DNA of 44,528 nucleotides from Methanomassiliicoccaceae archaeon UBA328 (GCA_002506905.1 DAYM01000014.1:1-44528); one strand, 5' to 3'; shown: positions 23,114 through 30,730, numbered from the stretch's first letter. Program-made: numbers and translations. The notes: a model not told the origin generated them from the sequence alone.

Positions 23114-23313
23114 GTCTCTGCAATTTGTATGAAAGATGTGAAGGCCCGGAATGTTGCATTTTCGCACATTACAACATACTTGTATCATGATTTTTGGATT
23201 TCCTAAATAAACAAGATAACAGCCAGACAGATTAAACATATTTTTTATTGTAGCATGTAACAAAAAGATAGATATTTATACGATAATTTAGATTGCAGTC
23301 ACAGGTGAATTAA

Positions 23314-23478
23314 ATGCCTAAGATAGTAGAAGCAGAATGTGTAGCTTGCGGAGCATGTGCGGACGTTTGTCCCCACGGTGCGATCACTGTTGATGACATT
23401 GCCGTTATCGACGCAAACAAATGCGTTGACTGCGGTGCTTGCATCGATGCGTGTCCCTCGTCTGCAATCGTCGAATAA
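23314..23478 (+). CDS. 2[4Fe-4S] ferredoxin (third of three)
   Basis: 54 residues; clusters C-V-A-C-G-A-C-A-D-V-C-P and C-V-D-C-G-A-C-I-D-A-C-P, nearly the same protein as ferredoxin 1. The leader AGGTGAATTAA before ATG is the same as for ferredoxin 1, and TTTATA (about 23275-23280) gives it its own promoter. A terminator with a TTCG loop follows. Confidence 0.92.
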   Translation: MPKIVEAECVACGACADVCPHGAITVDDIAVIDANKCVDCGACIDACPSSAIVE

Positions 23479-23504
23479 ACAGGCCATAAGGTCTTACAAA
23501 CTAT

Positions 23505-23533
23505 GGCGGGTTCGCCCGTCTTCTTAACTTTTC
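23505..23533 (+). terminator. TTCG-loop terminator after ferredoxin 3
   Basis: GGCGGG (23505-23510), loop TTCG, CCCGTC (23515-23520), then TTCTTAACTTTTC. Confidence 0.65.
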
Positions 23534-23613
23534 TTCCTCTGTAAATTACGTGTGCGATATCATTTTGATAGGCATGCCTGTCCCTGATGAAAGCGGAAAA
23601 ATGTAAAAACGGT

Positions 23614-24549
23614 TTATGCCCAGTAGGGCTTCTTCACGAACTTGTAGGCCATGACAACAGCTGTTGCGGCCTCTCCGCAGGCTGTGATGATCTGCTTGTA
23701 CTTTCCGGGGTATTCAACAACATCGCCGCAGGCAAAGATACCGTTGCGGTTCGTTGACATGTCGGCGTTGACCTTTACAAGTCCGTCGTCGGTGAGTGAA
23801 AGTCTCCATTTCTTCAGGTCGTCGAGGTTGGCATTGATACCGATGTTGATGACCGCAAGGTCTGCGGGAATGATGATCTCTTTTCCGTCCTGGGAAAGTG
23901 TGATGCTCTCGATGTGATTCGTTCCGTTGAAGGATACGGTCTTGGCGTTCATGATCTTGGTCACCTGGCTTTCGTTCAATTGCTTGACGTTGGCCTCATC
24001 GGCCCTGAATTCGGGCTTTCTGTGGACGATGGTGGTGTCCGTGACGGAATCTGCAATCAGGGCCATCTCGATGGCGCTGTTGCCTCCTCCGAACATGACG
24101 ATCTTCTTGCCTACGAGTTCTTCCTTCTGAGGAAGGATGTAGGTAACACCCTTGTTCTCGAGTTCGGCCTCTCCGGGTACACCCATCTTCTTGGGATCGA
24201 AACTTCCCATTCCGATGGCGACGATCACGGATTTGGCATGATAGGTGTTTTTGTTTGTTACGACAATGATCTCCTCAATACCGTCATTGATCTCCAGGAC
24301 CTTCTCATTCTCCCTGATGTCGCATTCCAGCGATTCTGCCTGCGCGTACATCCTGTCGGAAAGTTTTCTGGCCTGTACCGTTTCGAATGCAGGGTAGTTG
24401 TGAATACCCTTCTCGGGGTACAGTGCGGTCAGCTGTCCGCCGACACGGCCTGCTTCAAGGATAAGAGTACTCATCATCTTGGACCTCGCATAGATTCCTG
24501 CTGTGAGTCCGGCGGGGCCTGCTCCAATGATGATCAAGTCGTAACACAT
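23614..24549 (-). CDS. Thioredoxin-reductase-like ferredoxin-NAD(P) reductase (type 2 FNR)
   Basis: 311 residues with two Rossmann folds: G-A-G-P-A-G-L-T-A-G for FAD at the N-terminus and G-G-G-N-S-A-I-E for NAD(P) in the middle, then the C-terminal F-A-C-G-D-V-V-E...G-E-A-A-T-A FAD motif. The C-x-x-C redox pair of true thioredoxin reductases is absent between the folds, which is the mark of the YumC-like ferredoxin/flavodoxin-NAD(P) reductases. Three ferredoxin genes lie beside it on the other strand, which fits a ferredoxin-NAD(P)H exchange role. The start is ATG 24549 (M-C-Y-D-L-I-I-I-G-A-G); an upstream open stretch of 45 codons is non-homologous. Confidence 0.8.
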   Translation of the reverse strand: MCYDLIIIGAGPAGLTAGIYARSKMMSTLILEAGRVGGQLTALYPEKGIHNYPAFETVQARKLSDRMYAQAESLECDIRENEKVLEINDGIEEIIVVTNKNTYHAKSVIVAIGMGSFDPKKMGVPGEAELENKGVTYILPQKEELVGKKIVMFGGGNSAIEMALIADSVTDTTIVHRKPEFRADEANVKQLNESQVTKIMNAKTVSFNGTNHIESITLSQDGKEIIIPADLAVINIGINANLDDLKKWRLSLTDDGLVKVNADMSTNRNGIFACGDVVEYPGKYKQIITACGEAATAVVMAYKFVKKPYWA

Positions 24550-24641
24550 AGGAACGGGCTTATTATTTCGTGATATAAAATATTGTTCGTGTTTCGGCAT
24601 CAAAAAATATGCTTTCTGATGGTAATATTCGATAATTATAT

Positions 24642-24668
24642 GAAATTCGAATAATATCCTCGAATTTC
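24642..24668. promoter_or_regulatory. Perfect inverted repeat GAAATTCGA - TCGAATTTC
   Basis: Nine-base arms at 24642-24650 and 24660-24668 with a 9-base spacer, in the divergent gap between the reductase and a small membrane gene. The second arm extends to CGAATTTCGTA, which recurs before the Hsp70 operon (44280-44290, and inverted at 44219-44229). Confidence 0.55.
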
Positions 24669-24739
24669 GTATCCATGCGATCAACGGTTCTGTTTCAATC
24701 AGATATAAATATGGTTATGCTATCTCGAAATTGTATACT

Positions 24740-24841
24740 ATGCAGACCGATCTCACTCAGTTCGTGGCAGTCGTCGTTATCATGGTCGTTTTCCTTGCAG
24801 CGCTCTTCATCGTTGACAGGAAAAAGGTCAAAGACGAGTGA
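24740..24841 (+). CDS. Small single-helix membrane protein
   Basis: 33 residues: a short polar N-terminus (M-Q-T-D-L-T-Q-F), one membrane helix rich in V, I, L and F, and a basic tail I-V-D-R-K-K-V-K-D-E. The helix-plus-positive-tail shape and a well-placed TATAAATA box (24704-24711, about 30 bases upstream) argue for a real gene, probably leaderless. I do not recognise the family; small helper subunits of membrane complexes look like this. Confidence 0.55.
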   Translation: MQTDLTQFVAVVVIMVVFLAALFIVDRKKVKDE

Positions 24842-24925
24842 TTCCGCTTTTTAATGCCCAGACAGGGTTGGTTACAAAAAGTAACTTAATATACTTCCAG
24901 GTACATTTAGCAATCGGTGAATCGA

Positions 24926-25324
24926 ATGGTTGCAATTCCACAAAAAGTACTCGACCTGATGAAAAAAGAGGGAACCGTGAAGGCTCTCGTTACAAGTTCT
25001 AAGACCGGAAGGCCCCACGCTATCGCAGCAGGCTCGATCGGAGCAGCCTCTCCCGAAGTAATGATCTTCGGTGAGATCCTTTCCAAGACCTCGGTGAAGA
25101 ACCTCGCAGAGAACCCCAAAGCCACCTTCCTTATCGTCAACGGTATGGAATCCTACGAGATCAACTGTAAGGTAAAAGCAAAACTTACAAGCGGTCCCGA
25201 GCTCGATGGCATGAACAAGGCCATCGCACCTATGCATCTTCATGCAAATGCACTTTGGCTGTTCGACGTCTGCTGCGTATGCGAGCAGGGAGCGAACCCC
25301 GGTGCAGGCAAGAAACTCGCATGA
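24926..25324 (+). CDS. Pyridoxamine 5'-phosphate oxidase-fold (flavin-binding split barrel) protein
   Basis: 132 residues of the small split-barrel family: the start V-L-D-L-M-K-K-E-G-T-V-K-A-L-V-T-S-S-K-T-G-R-P-H, then S-V-K-N-L-A-E-N-P-K-A-T-F-L-I. Such proteins bind FMN, haem or F420 and reduce or sense small molecules; which cofactor is not clear. GGTGA lies six bases before ATG 24926, so a GTG at 24917 is rejected. A second family member follows at 25418. Confidence 0.7.
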   Translation: MVAIPQKVLDLMKKEGTVKALVTSSKTGRPHAIAAGSIGAASPEVMIFGEILSKTSVKNLAENPKATFLIVNGMESYEINCKVKAKLTSGPELDGMNKAIAPMHLHANALWLFDVCCVCEQGANPGAGKKLA

Positions 25325-25417
25325 GTCTCTTCGCCGGATGAGAACATAAAACCCCTTACTTTTCCTTTTCTGCCTCGGCATTATCTTTAATATCCAAGAC
25401 GATATTGAAGTGATATC

Positions 25418-25816
25418 ATGGCAGAACTGATCCCTTTGATAACAGACATGCTCAAACGCCCAGAGACACACAAGGTGCTGTCTACGGTAACACCCGACGG
25501 TAAGCCGCACTCGATCGTCTGCGGCAGCCTGATCGTGAAAGATCCGTCGACCATCATGGTCGGACAGGTCTATTTGACCCGTACCTGCGTCAACCTTGCC
25601 AACAACAGGAATGTGGAGTTCCTTGTATGGAGAGGTCCGGATGCGTATTCCATTCAGGCGACATTCGTTTCCCGTCAGGACAGCGGTCCCGAGATGGAAA
25701 AGATGACCCAGCTTCTTGCCAAGATGAACATGGTCCCTACTGCCGTGTTGGAGTTCTCTGTCGATTCCGCCTATTACGAGGGCATCACGGAGAAGGCCGG
25801 TACACAGGTGCTCTGA
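25418..25816 (+). CDS. Pyridoxamine 5'-phosphate oxidase-fold protein (paralogue)
   Basis: 132 residues, the same length and fold as the previous gene but only distantly similar: H-K-V-L-S-T-V-T-P-D-G-K-P-H-S-I-V-C-G-S-L, C-V-N-L-A-N-N-R-N-V-E-F-L-V-W-R-G. An aromatic-rich C-terminus (Y-Y-E-G-I-T-E-K) follows. Its stop is eight bases before the next small membrane gene, so the two may share a transcript. Confidence 0.7.
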   Translation: MAELIPLITDMLKRPETHKVLSTVTPDGKPHSIVCGSLIVKDPSTIMVGQVYLTRTCVNLANNRNVEFLVWRGPDAYSIQATFVSRQDSGPEMEKMTQLLAKMNMVPTAVLEFSVDSAYYEGITEKAGTQVL

Positions 25817-25824
25817 GAGCGATC

Positions 25825-26046
25825 ATGTTGGACCGTCAAAGGTCGATAAACAAGGCCCTCATGGTATTGGGGGCCGTTCTGGCACTTTTAGGATTCCTGC
25901 TCTTGGCAATGGGACAGACGATCGTCGGTGTCGTCGTACTGATTGCGGGAGTATGTTTCCTTGCAATATCCTGGACAATATCCGGTTTCTTCAGCCGTAT
26001 GGATTTCAACCGTATGATGGAAGAAAAGAAGTATAGTAAAAAGTAA
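25825..26046 (+). CDS. Small two-helix membrane protein
   Basis: 73 residues: a basic start (M-L-D-R-Q-R-S-I-N-K), two adjoining hydrophobic helices (about 11-55) and a basic, lysine-rich tail. Family unknown. It follows the split-barrel gene by eight bases and is likely made from its transcript. Confidence 0.6.
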   Translation: MLDRQRSINKALMVLGAVLALLGFLLLAMGQTIVGVVVLIAGVCFLAISWTISGFFSRMDFNRMMEEKKYSKK

Positions 26047-26080
26047 GAAGTTTGGGGGTTTCTGGATAAAGATCCGGAGA

Positions 26081-26260
26081 TCAGTATCTGCTGCGCCTGT
26101 CTTCGGGCTGGTGCTTCTTGAAGCAGTCCCTGCAGTACACGGGGCGTCCCTGTGTAGGTTTGAACGGTACTTCGCATTCCTGTCCGCAGTCAGAGCATGT
26201 TGCTTTGAAGAACTCCCTGGGTGCGTCTCTGTCTCTATATCCTCCGTTTCCGTAGGCCAT
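26081..26260 (-). CDS. CxxC-x17-CxxC zinc-ribbon protein
   Basis: 59 residues from ATG 26260 (GAGG eight bases upstream; the frame is open 11 codons more). C-S-D-C, exactly 17 residues with V-P-F-K-P-T-Q-G-R-P-V-Y, then C-R-D-C: the small C-x-x-C-x17-C-x-x-C domain seen in methanogens and many uncultured lineages, probably a zinc site that binds nucleic acid or protein. The N-terminus is Y/G/R-rich, the C-terminus basic (R-R-S-R-Y). The leader is about 90 bases long and its TATA box lies inside a palindrome. Confidence 0.75.
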   Translation of the reverse strand: MAYGNGGYRDRDAPREFFKATCSDCGQECEVPFKPTQGRPVYCRDCFKKHQPEDRRSRY

Positions 26261-26360
26261 TTTTAATTCCTCTCTATTTATTGGTATCTCCAATATTCTA
26301 CCTAACCTATCTTTCTACGAAAATGGATTCGGAGCAATATCTTGAATGCCTAAGTATGGG

Positions 26361-26410
26361 ATAAGCTGACCAGCTTATAAATGTTGTGGTGAATGTGGAA
26401 AACTGGTCAG
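26361..26410 (-). promoter_or_regulatory. Palindromic operator overlapping a TATA box
   Basis: ATAAGCTG-AC-CAGCTTAT (26361-26378) is an 8-base inverted repeat that includes the minus-strand TTTATAAG box of the zinc-ribbon gene. Its core CTGACCAG (26366-26373) recurs inverted as CTGGTCAG at 26403-26410. Confidence 0.5.
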
Positions 26411-26457
26411 TGATTTAAGGGGTTATAAGGGGTTTATGGATCGGATCGGTCGATCGT

Positions 26458-26685
26458 TCAGATGTCCGATCTGGTCTCAAGTGCCTTTTTGAGCTGGGTC
26501 ACTTCCTCATTGGAGAGTGTGATGCCCTTTCCCATCTTGGATCCGTCAGGAGACCATTCCCTGATATCGTACTTGGGTTCTCTGTCGTTCCAACTGATAA
26601 GGTTGAGTTCTTTGGTCCAGCCTTTGGACGATTCCGAAAGGACTGCGATCCTCTCGACGACCTCGTATTTGAATTCCACTGCCAT
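26458..26685 (-). CDS. PC4/YdbC-like single-stranded-DNA-binding protein
   Basis: 75 residues: W-T-K-E-L-N-L-I-S-W-N-D-R-E-P-K-Y-D-I-R-E-W-S-P-D-G-S-K-M-G-K-G-I-T-L, the typical YdbC/transcriptional-coactivator-PC4 pattern of four strands followed by a helix (E-E-V-T-Q-L-K-K-A-L). Dimers of this fold bind single-stranded DNA or RNA and act in transcription or repair. Complete and alone, with A/T-rich promoter sequence at about 26715-26735. Confidence 0.85.
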   Translation of the reverse strand: MAVEFKYEVVERIAVLSESSKGWTKELNLISWNDREPKYDIREWSPDGSKMGKGITLSNEEVTQLKKALETRSDI

Positions 26686-26737
26686 ATTAGCGAGCTCCTT
26701 GTTACCGTACCGTATATCTATTATTATATTTAAATAA

Positions 26738-27051
26738 AAGTAACAAGTATTACAAAGTCATATAAATTCGAAGAAAAATGTAAGAAATCATCACTATAAT
26801 GTCCAGATACGATGCTGTTTAAACATGTTGTAACCAACGTTTAAACCCATAGATTAATTTTTAATGCATTATACCGATATAATTTTTAAAGATATTTAAT
26901 ATAGCTGGATACATAATTGTTGAATTGTATTGGATGTTGATGGATATACAATCCACCTAAACTGTCTGGGTCAATTACGGTTTTTCATTAAACAAACATA
27001 CTTAAACAGGGTGTTAAAAGTATATATATCAAAACTGTGATTGTTTGTAGC
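26738..27051. other. Intergenic, A/T-rich region with an inverted repeat
   Basis: A gap of about 310 bases, much richer in A and T than its surroundings. It contains the GTTTAAAC inverted repeat (26817-26846) and the TATA box of the next gene (TATATATAT, 27021-27029, 23-31 bases before ATG 27052). I see no coding frame or RNA gene. Confidence 0.4.
26817..26846. repeat. Inverted repeat with GTTTAAAC arms
   Basis: GTTTAAAC-AT-GTTG (26817-26830) and CAAC-GTTTAAAC (26835-26846) form a 12-pair arm with a 2-base bulge around TAAC. Possible operator or transcript-end hairpin. Confidence 0.4.
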
Positions 27052-27654
27052 ATGTCATTCTTTGACAGTACCAAAAATTTCGGAACTGCAATGCTTATTG
27101 CAGGTCTGATCGCTGCTCTTTTGAGCATAGCCGCGATCGTTCTTGAGGCTCTTAGCGACGACGGTGTAGACCTCGGTTTCATCGTCGGATCTATCTGAGA
27201 CGTCATTTACGGTCTGATGATAGCAGGAATGGGTGTAAAAGTCCGTAACGGCGAGATCAGCAAAAAGATCGAGCTTCTCGGACAGTTCATCATGGTTGTC
27301 GGTGCTGGTTTCTTTGTCACAAGCCTCTTCGGAGGAATTGGACAGGCTCTCAACAGCGCGATTGTTGACGGAGTCGTTACAATCATCATCGGTATCGTTG
27401 TTGCGTTCATCGTTACCTGGATCGCAAAGAAGATCATGGATGGAAATGCAACCACACTTGACAAGATCATATGGGTACTTCTCCTCGTTATCTTCGTCAT
27501 TATGATCCTGGCCAGCCTCTTCGGTATCCTTGCCGTCCTCGGCGGAATCATGGGAATCCTTGCAGCAATCGCAAGCCTTTGTTACGTCATTGTCTACATC
27601 TTCCTTCTCATTACCCTCGTCTCTGACGAAGTCAAGAAGGAAATGGGAATCTGA
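27052..27654 (+). pseudogene. Multi-helix membrane protein with in-frame TGA at codon 49
   Basis: ATG 27052 sits 23-31 bases after a strong TATA box, and the first 48 codons encode a soluble start (M-S-F-F-D-S-T-K-N-F-G) and one membrane helix. TGA at 27196-27198 follows I-V-G-S-I, and the frame continues without a break (D-V-I-Y-G-L-M-I-A-G-M-G...) for 151 codons with at least four further helices. TGG at that place would give a natural W, so I read TGA as a G-to-A change or a sequence error. Restart at ATG 27217 would lose the first helix. Function unknown. Total length 200 residues. Confidence 0.6.
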
Positions 27655-27742
27655 ACGGATACCAATCGCTAAACTTTTTACCAAACCCTTTACTTTTTCT
27701 CGATTTTTTCAATAATATTATATCTCTGGTACTCATACTAAA

Positions 27743-27766
27743 ACTGCCGGCATGTCTTCCGGCAGT
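27743..27766 (+). promoter_or_regulatory. Hairpin near the 5' end of the CorC-like mRNA
   Basis: ACTGCCGG (27743-27750) and CCGGCAGT (27759-27766) form a perfect 8-base stem. A TATA-like ATTATAT at about 27718-27724 predicts transcription from about 27748, so it may be in or just before the leader; alternatively it ends the upstream gene, though no T-run follows. Confidence 0.4.
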
Positions 27767-27806
27767 TGGTTGAAATAAAGTATGGTTCACTACCTTATGG
27801 GCAGGG

Positions 27807-29105
27807 ATGCTTGAGATGGATAGTCTCTTGATCGTTATTATTGCACTTTTGATCGTTTTGGTCTCTCTTTCTGCTATGTTCTCGGCGTCTGAGACGGCGT
27901 ACTCAAGCCTCAGTCAGGTAAGACTGAAAAGCATGGTCGGCGACGGGGTCAGAAAAGCAGATGTCGCGTTGGATAATGTCGAACACTTCGACAAGATCCT
28001 GACCACGATATTGATCGGTAACAACATTGTGAACGTTGCTTCGTCCACACTGTGTACGACATTGTTCACGGTGTTCCTCGGCGATGCTTACGGTGTTCTT
28101 GTCGCAACTGTGTTCATGATCACGGTCCTGCTGATATTCGGAGAGGTCACTCCCAAGACCTTGGCAAAGAAGAATCCCGAGAGATTTGCGATACGCGTCG
28201 CAAACGTGATCAAATATTCGACAGTGATAATGTCCCCGATCATCTGGGCGTTCCTGGCACTGACGCGTTTCATTTCCAGTCACGGAAAGAAGACCGAAGA
28301 GCCGCCCACGATGACAGAGGATGAACTCTACGTCATGATCGATGAGATCGAGGAGGAAGGGACCATTGAGAAGAGCGAGAGCGAACTCATCAAGTCCGCC
28401 ATTCAGTTCGACGATATCAGGGTCTCGGAGATCTACACTCCCAGGGTGGACATCACCGCTTTGGACGTGAGGACCGATGTCGAGGAGATGAAGGACCTCT
28501 TCATCTCATCAGAGTATTCCAGGATACCGGTCTACGAGGACACCATCGACCGTATCATCGGAGCGGTCTATTCCAAGGATTTCTTCGCCAAATACGTTAA
28601 GGACAAGAATTTCAAGATCACCGATATCATAAGGCCGGTGAAGTTCGTTCCGGAAAGTACCAGCATAGCTACGCTGCTCAGCGATCTTCAGAAGACGAAG
28701 ATACACATGGCCGTGGTCCTGGACAATTTCGGAGGGACCATGGGTATAGTCTGCATGGAGGATATCCTCGAAGAGCTCGTCGGTGAGATATGGGACGAGA
28801 ACGATGAGGTCAAGGTCCCCGTGGTCAAAGAGGCAGACGGTTCGTACACGGTCCTCGGAGAGGCCGATATCGCAGATGCCATGAAGGAGATGGGCCTGGA
28901 ATTCAAGCCCGAGGAAGGTTTCGAATCGGGCAGCGTCAGCGGCTACATCCATCATAAGCTCGAAAAGATACCCAAAAGGGGCGACTCCATCGATCTGGAC
29001 GATCTGAAGATCGTAGTCAAGTCGATGAAGAGCCGCAGGATAAAGGAAGCGACCTTTATTCCGAAGGCTCAGATTGAGCACATTGGACCGGCGCGATCCC
29101 TTTGA
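27807..29105 (+). CDS. CorC/HlyC-CNNM family membrane protein (DUF21 + CBS pair)
   Basis: 432 residues. Residues about 5-135 are the DUF21/CNNM membrane domain (F-S-A-S-E-T-A-Y-S-S-L-S near the start, G-N-N-I-V-N-V, F-G-E-V-T-P-K-T-L-A-K-K), residues about 200-330 a CBS pair (I-P-V-Y-E-D...I-I-G-A-V-Y-S-K-D, V-L-D-N-F-G-G-T-M-G-I-V-C-M-E-D), and residues about 340-430 the CorC_HlyC domain (G-S-Y-T-V-L-G-E-A-D-I). The family exports or controls magnesium or cobalt. I keep ATG 27807, but ATG 27816 (M-D-S-L-L-I) with AGGG upstream may be the true one. Its last 50 bases overlap the next gene on the other strand. Confidence 0.87.
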   Translation: MLEMDSLLIVIIALLIVLVSLSAMFSASETAYSSLSQVRLKSMVGDGVRKADVALDNVEHFDKILTTILIGNNIVNVASSTLCTTLFTVFLGDAYGVLVATVFMITVLLIFGEVTPKTLAKKNPERFAIRVANVIKYSTVIMSPIIWAFLALTRFISSHGKKTEEPPTMTEDELYVMIDEIEEEGTIEKSESELIKSAIQFDDIRVSEIYTPRVDITALDVRTDVEEMKDLFISSEYSRIPVYEDTIDRIIGAVYSKDFFAKYVKDKNFKITDIIRPVKFVPESTSIATLLSDLQKTKIHMAVVLDNFGGTMGIVCMEDILEELVGEIWDENDEVKVPVVKEADGSYTVLGEADIADAMKEMGLEFKPEEGFESGSVSGYIHHKLEKIPKRGDSIDLDDLKIVVKSMKSRRIKEATFIPKAQIEHIGPARSL

Positions 29106-29517
29106 GGAACTCGGTCAGGTTCGCAACGGCGATCTCCTTCCTTGCGGGATGGGATACGACCTTGCCTGTGACCGAGATAACGTCTCCGTGATGCGCGATC
29201 GCATATTCGCCCTGTACGGCCTTCTGTTTGTTCAGCCTGAGGTAGAACACGCAATCGTCGTCTATCCTGTTCTCTATGTCGTCTATGACGGCATCTATGA
29301 GCTTCTTAGGGAACTTCGAGAACAGGGCAACAAACTCTTTCTGTTTTTTCAATTCCTGCTGAAGGATGATCATGCGGTTACCGTGCTCGCTGTCGCAGAC
29401 CTCGACATCGAACTCATCATTGTCGAGGAGTTCGACCATCGTATCGTGTATGAGGTCTTCGTTCTCCGTAGCGTAGCAGAATACCTGTATTCTGAGCCAA
29501 TGGAATGCTCCCTGCAT
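29056..29517 (-). CDS. PF01877-type archaeal RNA-binding protein
   Basis: 153 residues from ATG 29517 (one base after the preceding stop). F-H-W-L-R-I-Q-V-F-C-Y-A-T-E-N-E-D at the N-terminus, then E-H-G-N-R-M-I-I-L, and I-D-D-D-C-V-F-Y-L-R-L-N-K-Q-K-A-V-Q-G near the end match the small archaeal RNA-binding/exosome-linked family, whose precise role is not known. The frame is open for 42 further codons upstream inside the next gene, but that part is basic and unrelated. The 3' end overlaps the CorC gene by 50 bases, tail to tail. Confidence 0.75.
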   Translation of the reverse strand: MQGAFHWLRIQVFCYATENEDLIHDTMVELLDNDEFDVEVCDSEHGNRMIILQQELKKQKEFVALFSKFPKKLIDAVIDDIENRIDDDCVFYLRLNKQKAVQGEYAIAHHGDVISVTGKVVSHPARKEIAVANLTEFLKGIAPVQCAQSEPSE

Positions 29518-29518
29518 G

Positions 29519-30004
29519 TCAGACCACCTTGGCGGGAATATCCTCTTTATTCTCGGGTATGAGCGCGGCAATGGCCTCGGGATCCGCGGTCGAGAGGGTG
29601 ATGACCCTCTTGCCCATGAGCTTGAGCGAGATGCCGTTCTCATATCCGTGGCAGATGTAGTTCTTGAATTTCACGTTCTTCATGCCCCATCCGCTGTAAT
29701 TCCTGATGATATCGATATCGCCGGTCTTTGTGTCGATGATATCGGAAAAGGGGATCTCGATCTTTTTGAGATATTTGATCGTGATCTTCTCGTCATCGAC
29801 CGATATGTGCAATCTCAGCATGTAGAAGATGAGGATCGCGGCAGCGAATATGGCCGTTGAGGCGTAGAACATCCACATGGGAGTGTCTCCGATACCGGTC
29901 ACTGCGCATACTAAGAGAAATACGTCTGTGGCGACGAGTATCAGGACGAGCATCTGAAATGCTATCTTCGGAATGAGGAATTCTGTCTCCTCGTATGCTG
30001 TCAT
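29519..30004 (-). CDS. Membrane protein with a bacterial PH-like domain
   Basis: 161 residues from ATG 30004: two hydrophobic helices (about 15-36, 45-66), then a beta domain I-S-V-D-D-E-K-I-T-I-K-Y...I-R-N-Y-S-G-W-G-M...T-L-S-T-A-D-P-E-A-I-A-A-L-I. R-N-Y-x-G-W-G and the last S-x-D-P-E-A motif are those of membrane-linked PH-like domains of unknown function. The next gene (RNA-binding) starts one base after its stop. An upstream extension to 30076 would run through promoter-like sequence and is rejected. Confidence 0.65.
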   Translation of the reverse strand: MTAYEETEFLIPKIAFQMLVLILVATDVFLLVCAVTGIGDTPMWMFYASTAIFAAAILIFYMLRLHISVDDEKITIKYLKKIEIPFSDIIDTKTGDIDIIRNYSGWGMKNVKFKNYICHGYENGISLKLMGKRVITLSTADPEAIAALIPENKEDIPAKVV

Positions 30005-30078
30005 AAGCCTCCCCAGGCGGTATATGGTTATTTGGCTTTCGATGAAATCGGCCTCTTTCGCTTCAGAGGACGGCAAGG

Positions 30079-30087
30079 TTTATATTG
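30079..30087 (+). promoter_or_regulatory. TATA box of tRNA-Ile
   Basis: TTTATATTG lies 29-37 bases before the mature 5' end of the tRNA, the usual place with a short trimmed leader. Confidence 0.55.
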
Positions 30088-30115
30088 TACATCCTTATTC
30101 GAGGAAATAACACGA

Positions 30116-30190
30116 GGGCCCATAGCTTAGACTGGCTGGAGCGCCCGGCTGATAACCGGGAGGTCGTGCGTTCAAATCGCATTGGGCCCA
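30116..30190 (+). tRNA. tRNA-Ile (GAT anticodon)
   Basis: Acceptor GGGCCCA pairs with TGGGCCC, discriminator A, no encoded CCA. D arm GCTT...AGC; anticodon arm CCCGG, loop CTGATAA, CCGGG, giving anticodon GAT; T arm GTGCG, TTCAAAT, CGCAT. The region from 30191 to 30392 shows no feature. Confidence 0.95.
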
Positions 30191-30392
30191 CTATTCTGTT
30201 CTTAGTTGTAGTTTTCAATCGGGCCGCCATCTTTTCGACCTCTTGTTGCATAGGTTCGAAGAAGTTTCAATTTGCCTTTGCCCACTCAATAACTAGGAGA
30301 GCTGGAATAGGTTTCAAAGACATCTCTCCGATACGGCCTTCCGGCTGCGGGTATGAACAGAATTGGATTAATATATGAAGGTCCTCGGCCGG

Positions 30393-30590
30393 TCACTCTG
30401 AATTCTTGTAGAGTGTGACGGTCATGTTATGGCCGTTCATTTCGATATCCGTAAGCCTGTATCCTTCATTCACGATGTATCTGTTGGCAATATCGATCAT
30501 TTCCTTCTTGTTCTCGAAAATGATCGTATTCTTCTTGTTGCCGATAAAGTTTTTTTTGGGCTGTATCAACATCAATGTGTAATCGGACAC
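30393..30590 (-). CDS. Small unknown protein (65 residues)
   Basis: A 65-residue soluble frame from GTG 30590 with an alternating strand/helix pattern (Y-T-L-M-L-I-Q-P, E-M-I-D-I-A-N-R-Y-I-V, M-T-V-T-L-Y-K-N). The pattern and a clear hydrophobic core suggest a real protein, but no family is recognised. Start uncertain; no clear promoter for it except A/T boxes near 30640-30690. Confidence 0.45.
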   Translation of the reverse strand: MSDYTLMLIQPKKNFIGNKKNTIIFENKKEMIDIANRYIVNEGYRLTDIEMNGHNMTVTLYKNSE

Positions 30591-30694
30591 ATCTTATCGT
30601 TGCCGGAGCAACTCTCCCTGGAGCGCTGAGACGACATTACGGATATATAATTTATTCGAATTTCATTAAATATTGATTAAATCTTTAAATATGA

Positions 30695-30725
30695 TAAAAA
30701 TGGCACGGTCGTTTGACCGTACCAT
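30695..30725 (-). terminator. Strong intrinsic terminator of the parvulin/DUF2188 pair
   Basis: On the minus strand ATGGTACGGTC (30725-30715), loop AAAC, GACCGTGCCAT (30710-30700), 11 pairs with one wobble, then TTTTT. Confidence 0.8.
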
Positions 30726-30730
30726 GTGTT

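Noticed and set aside
24550..24684. N-terminal extension of the reductase
   Set aside because: The FAD motif begins right after ATG 24549; the extension runs through the divergent promoter region.
26738..27051. CRISPR array or origin in the A/T-rich gap
   Set aside because: There are only two copies of an 8-base palindrome, no regular spacers and no Cdc6/Orc gene nearby.
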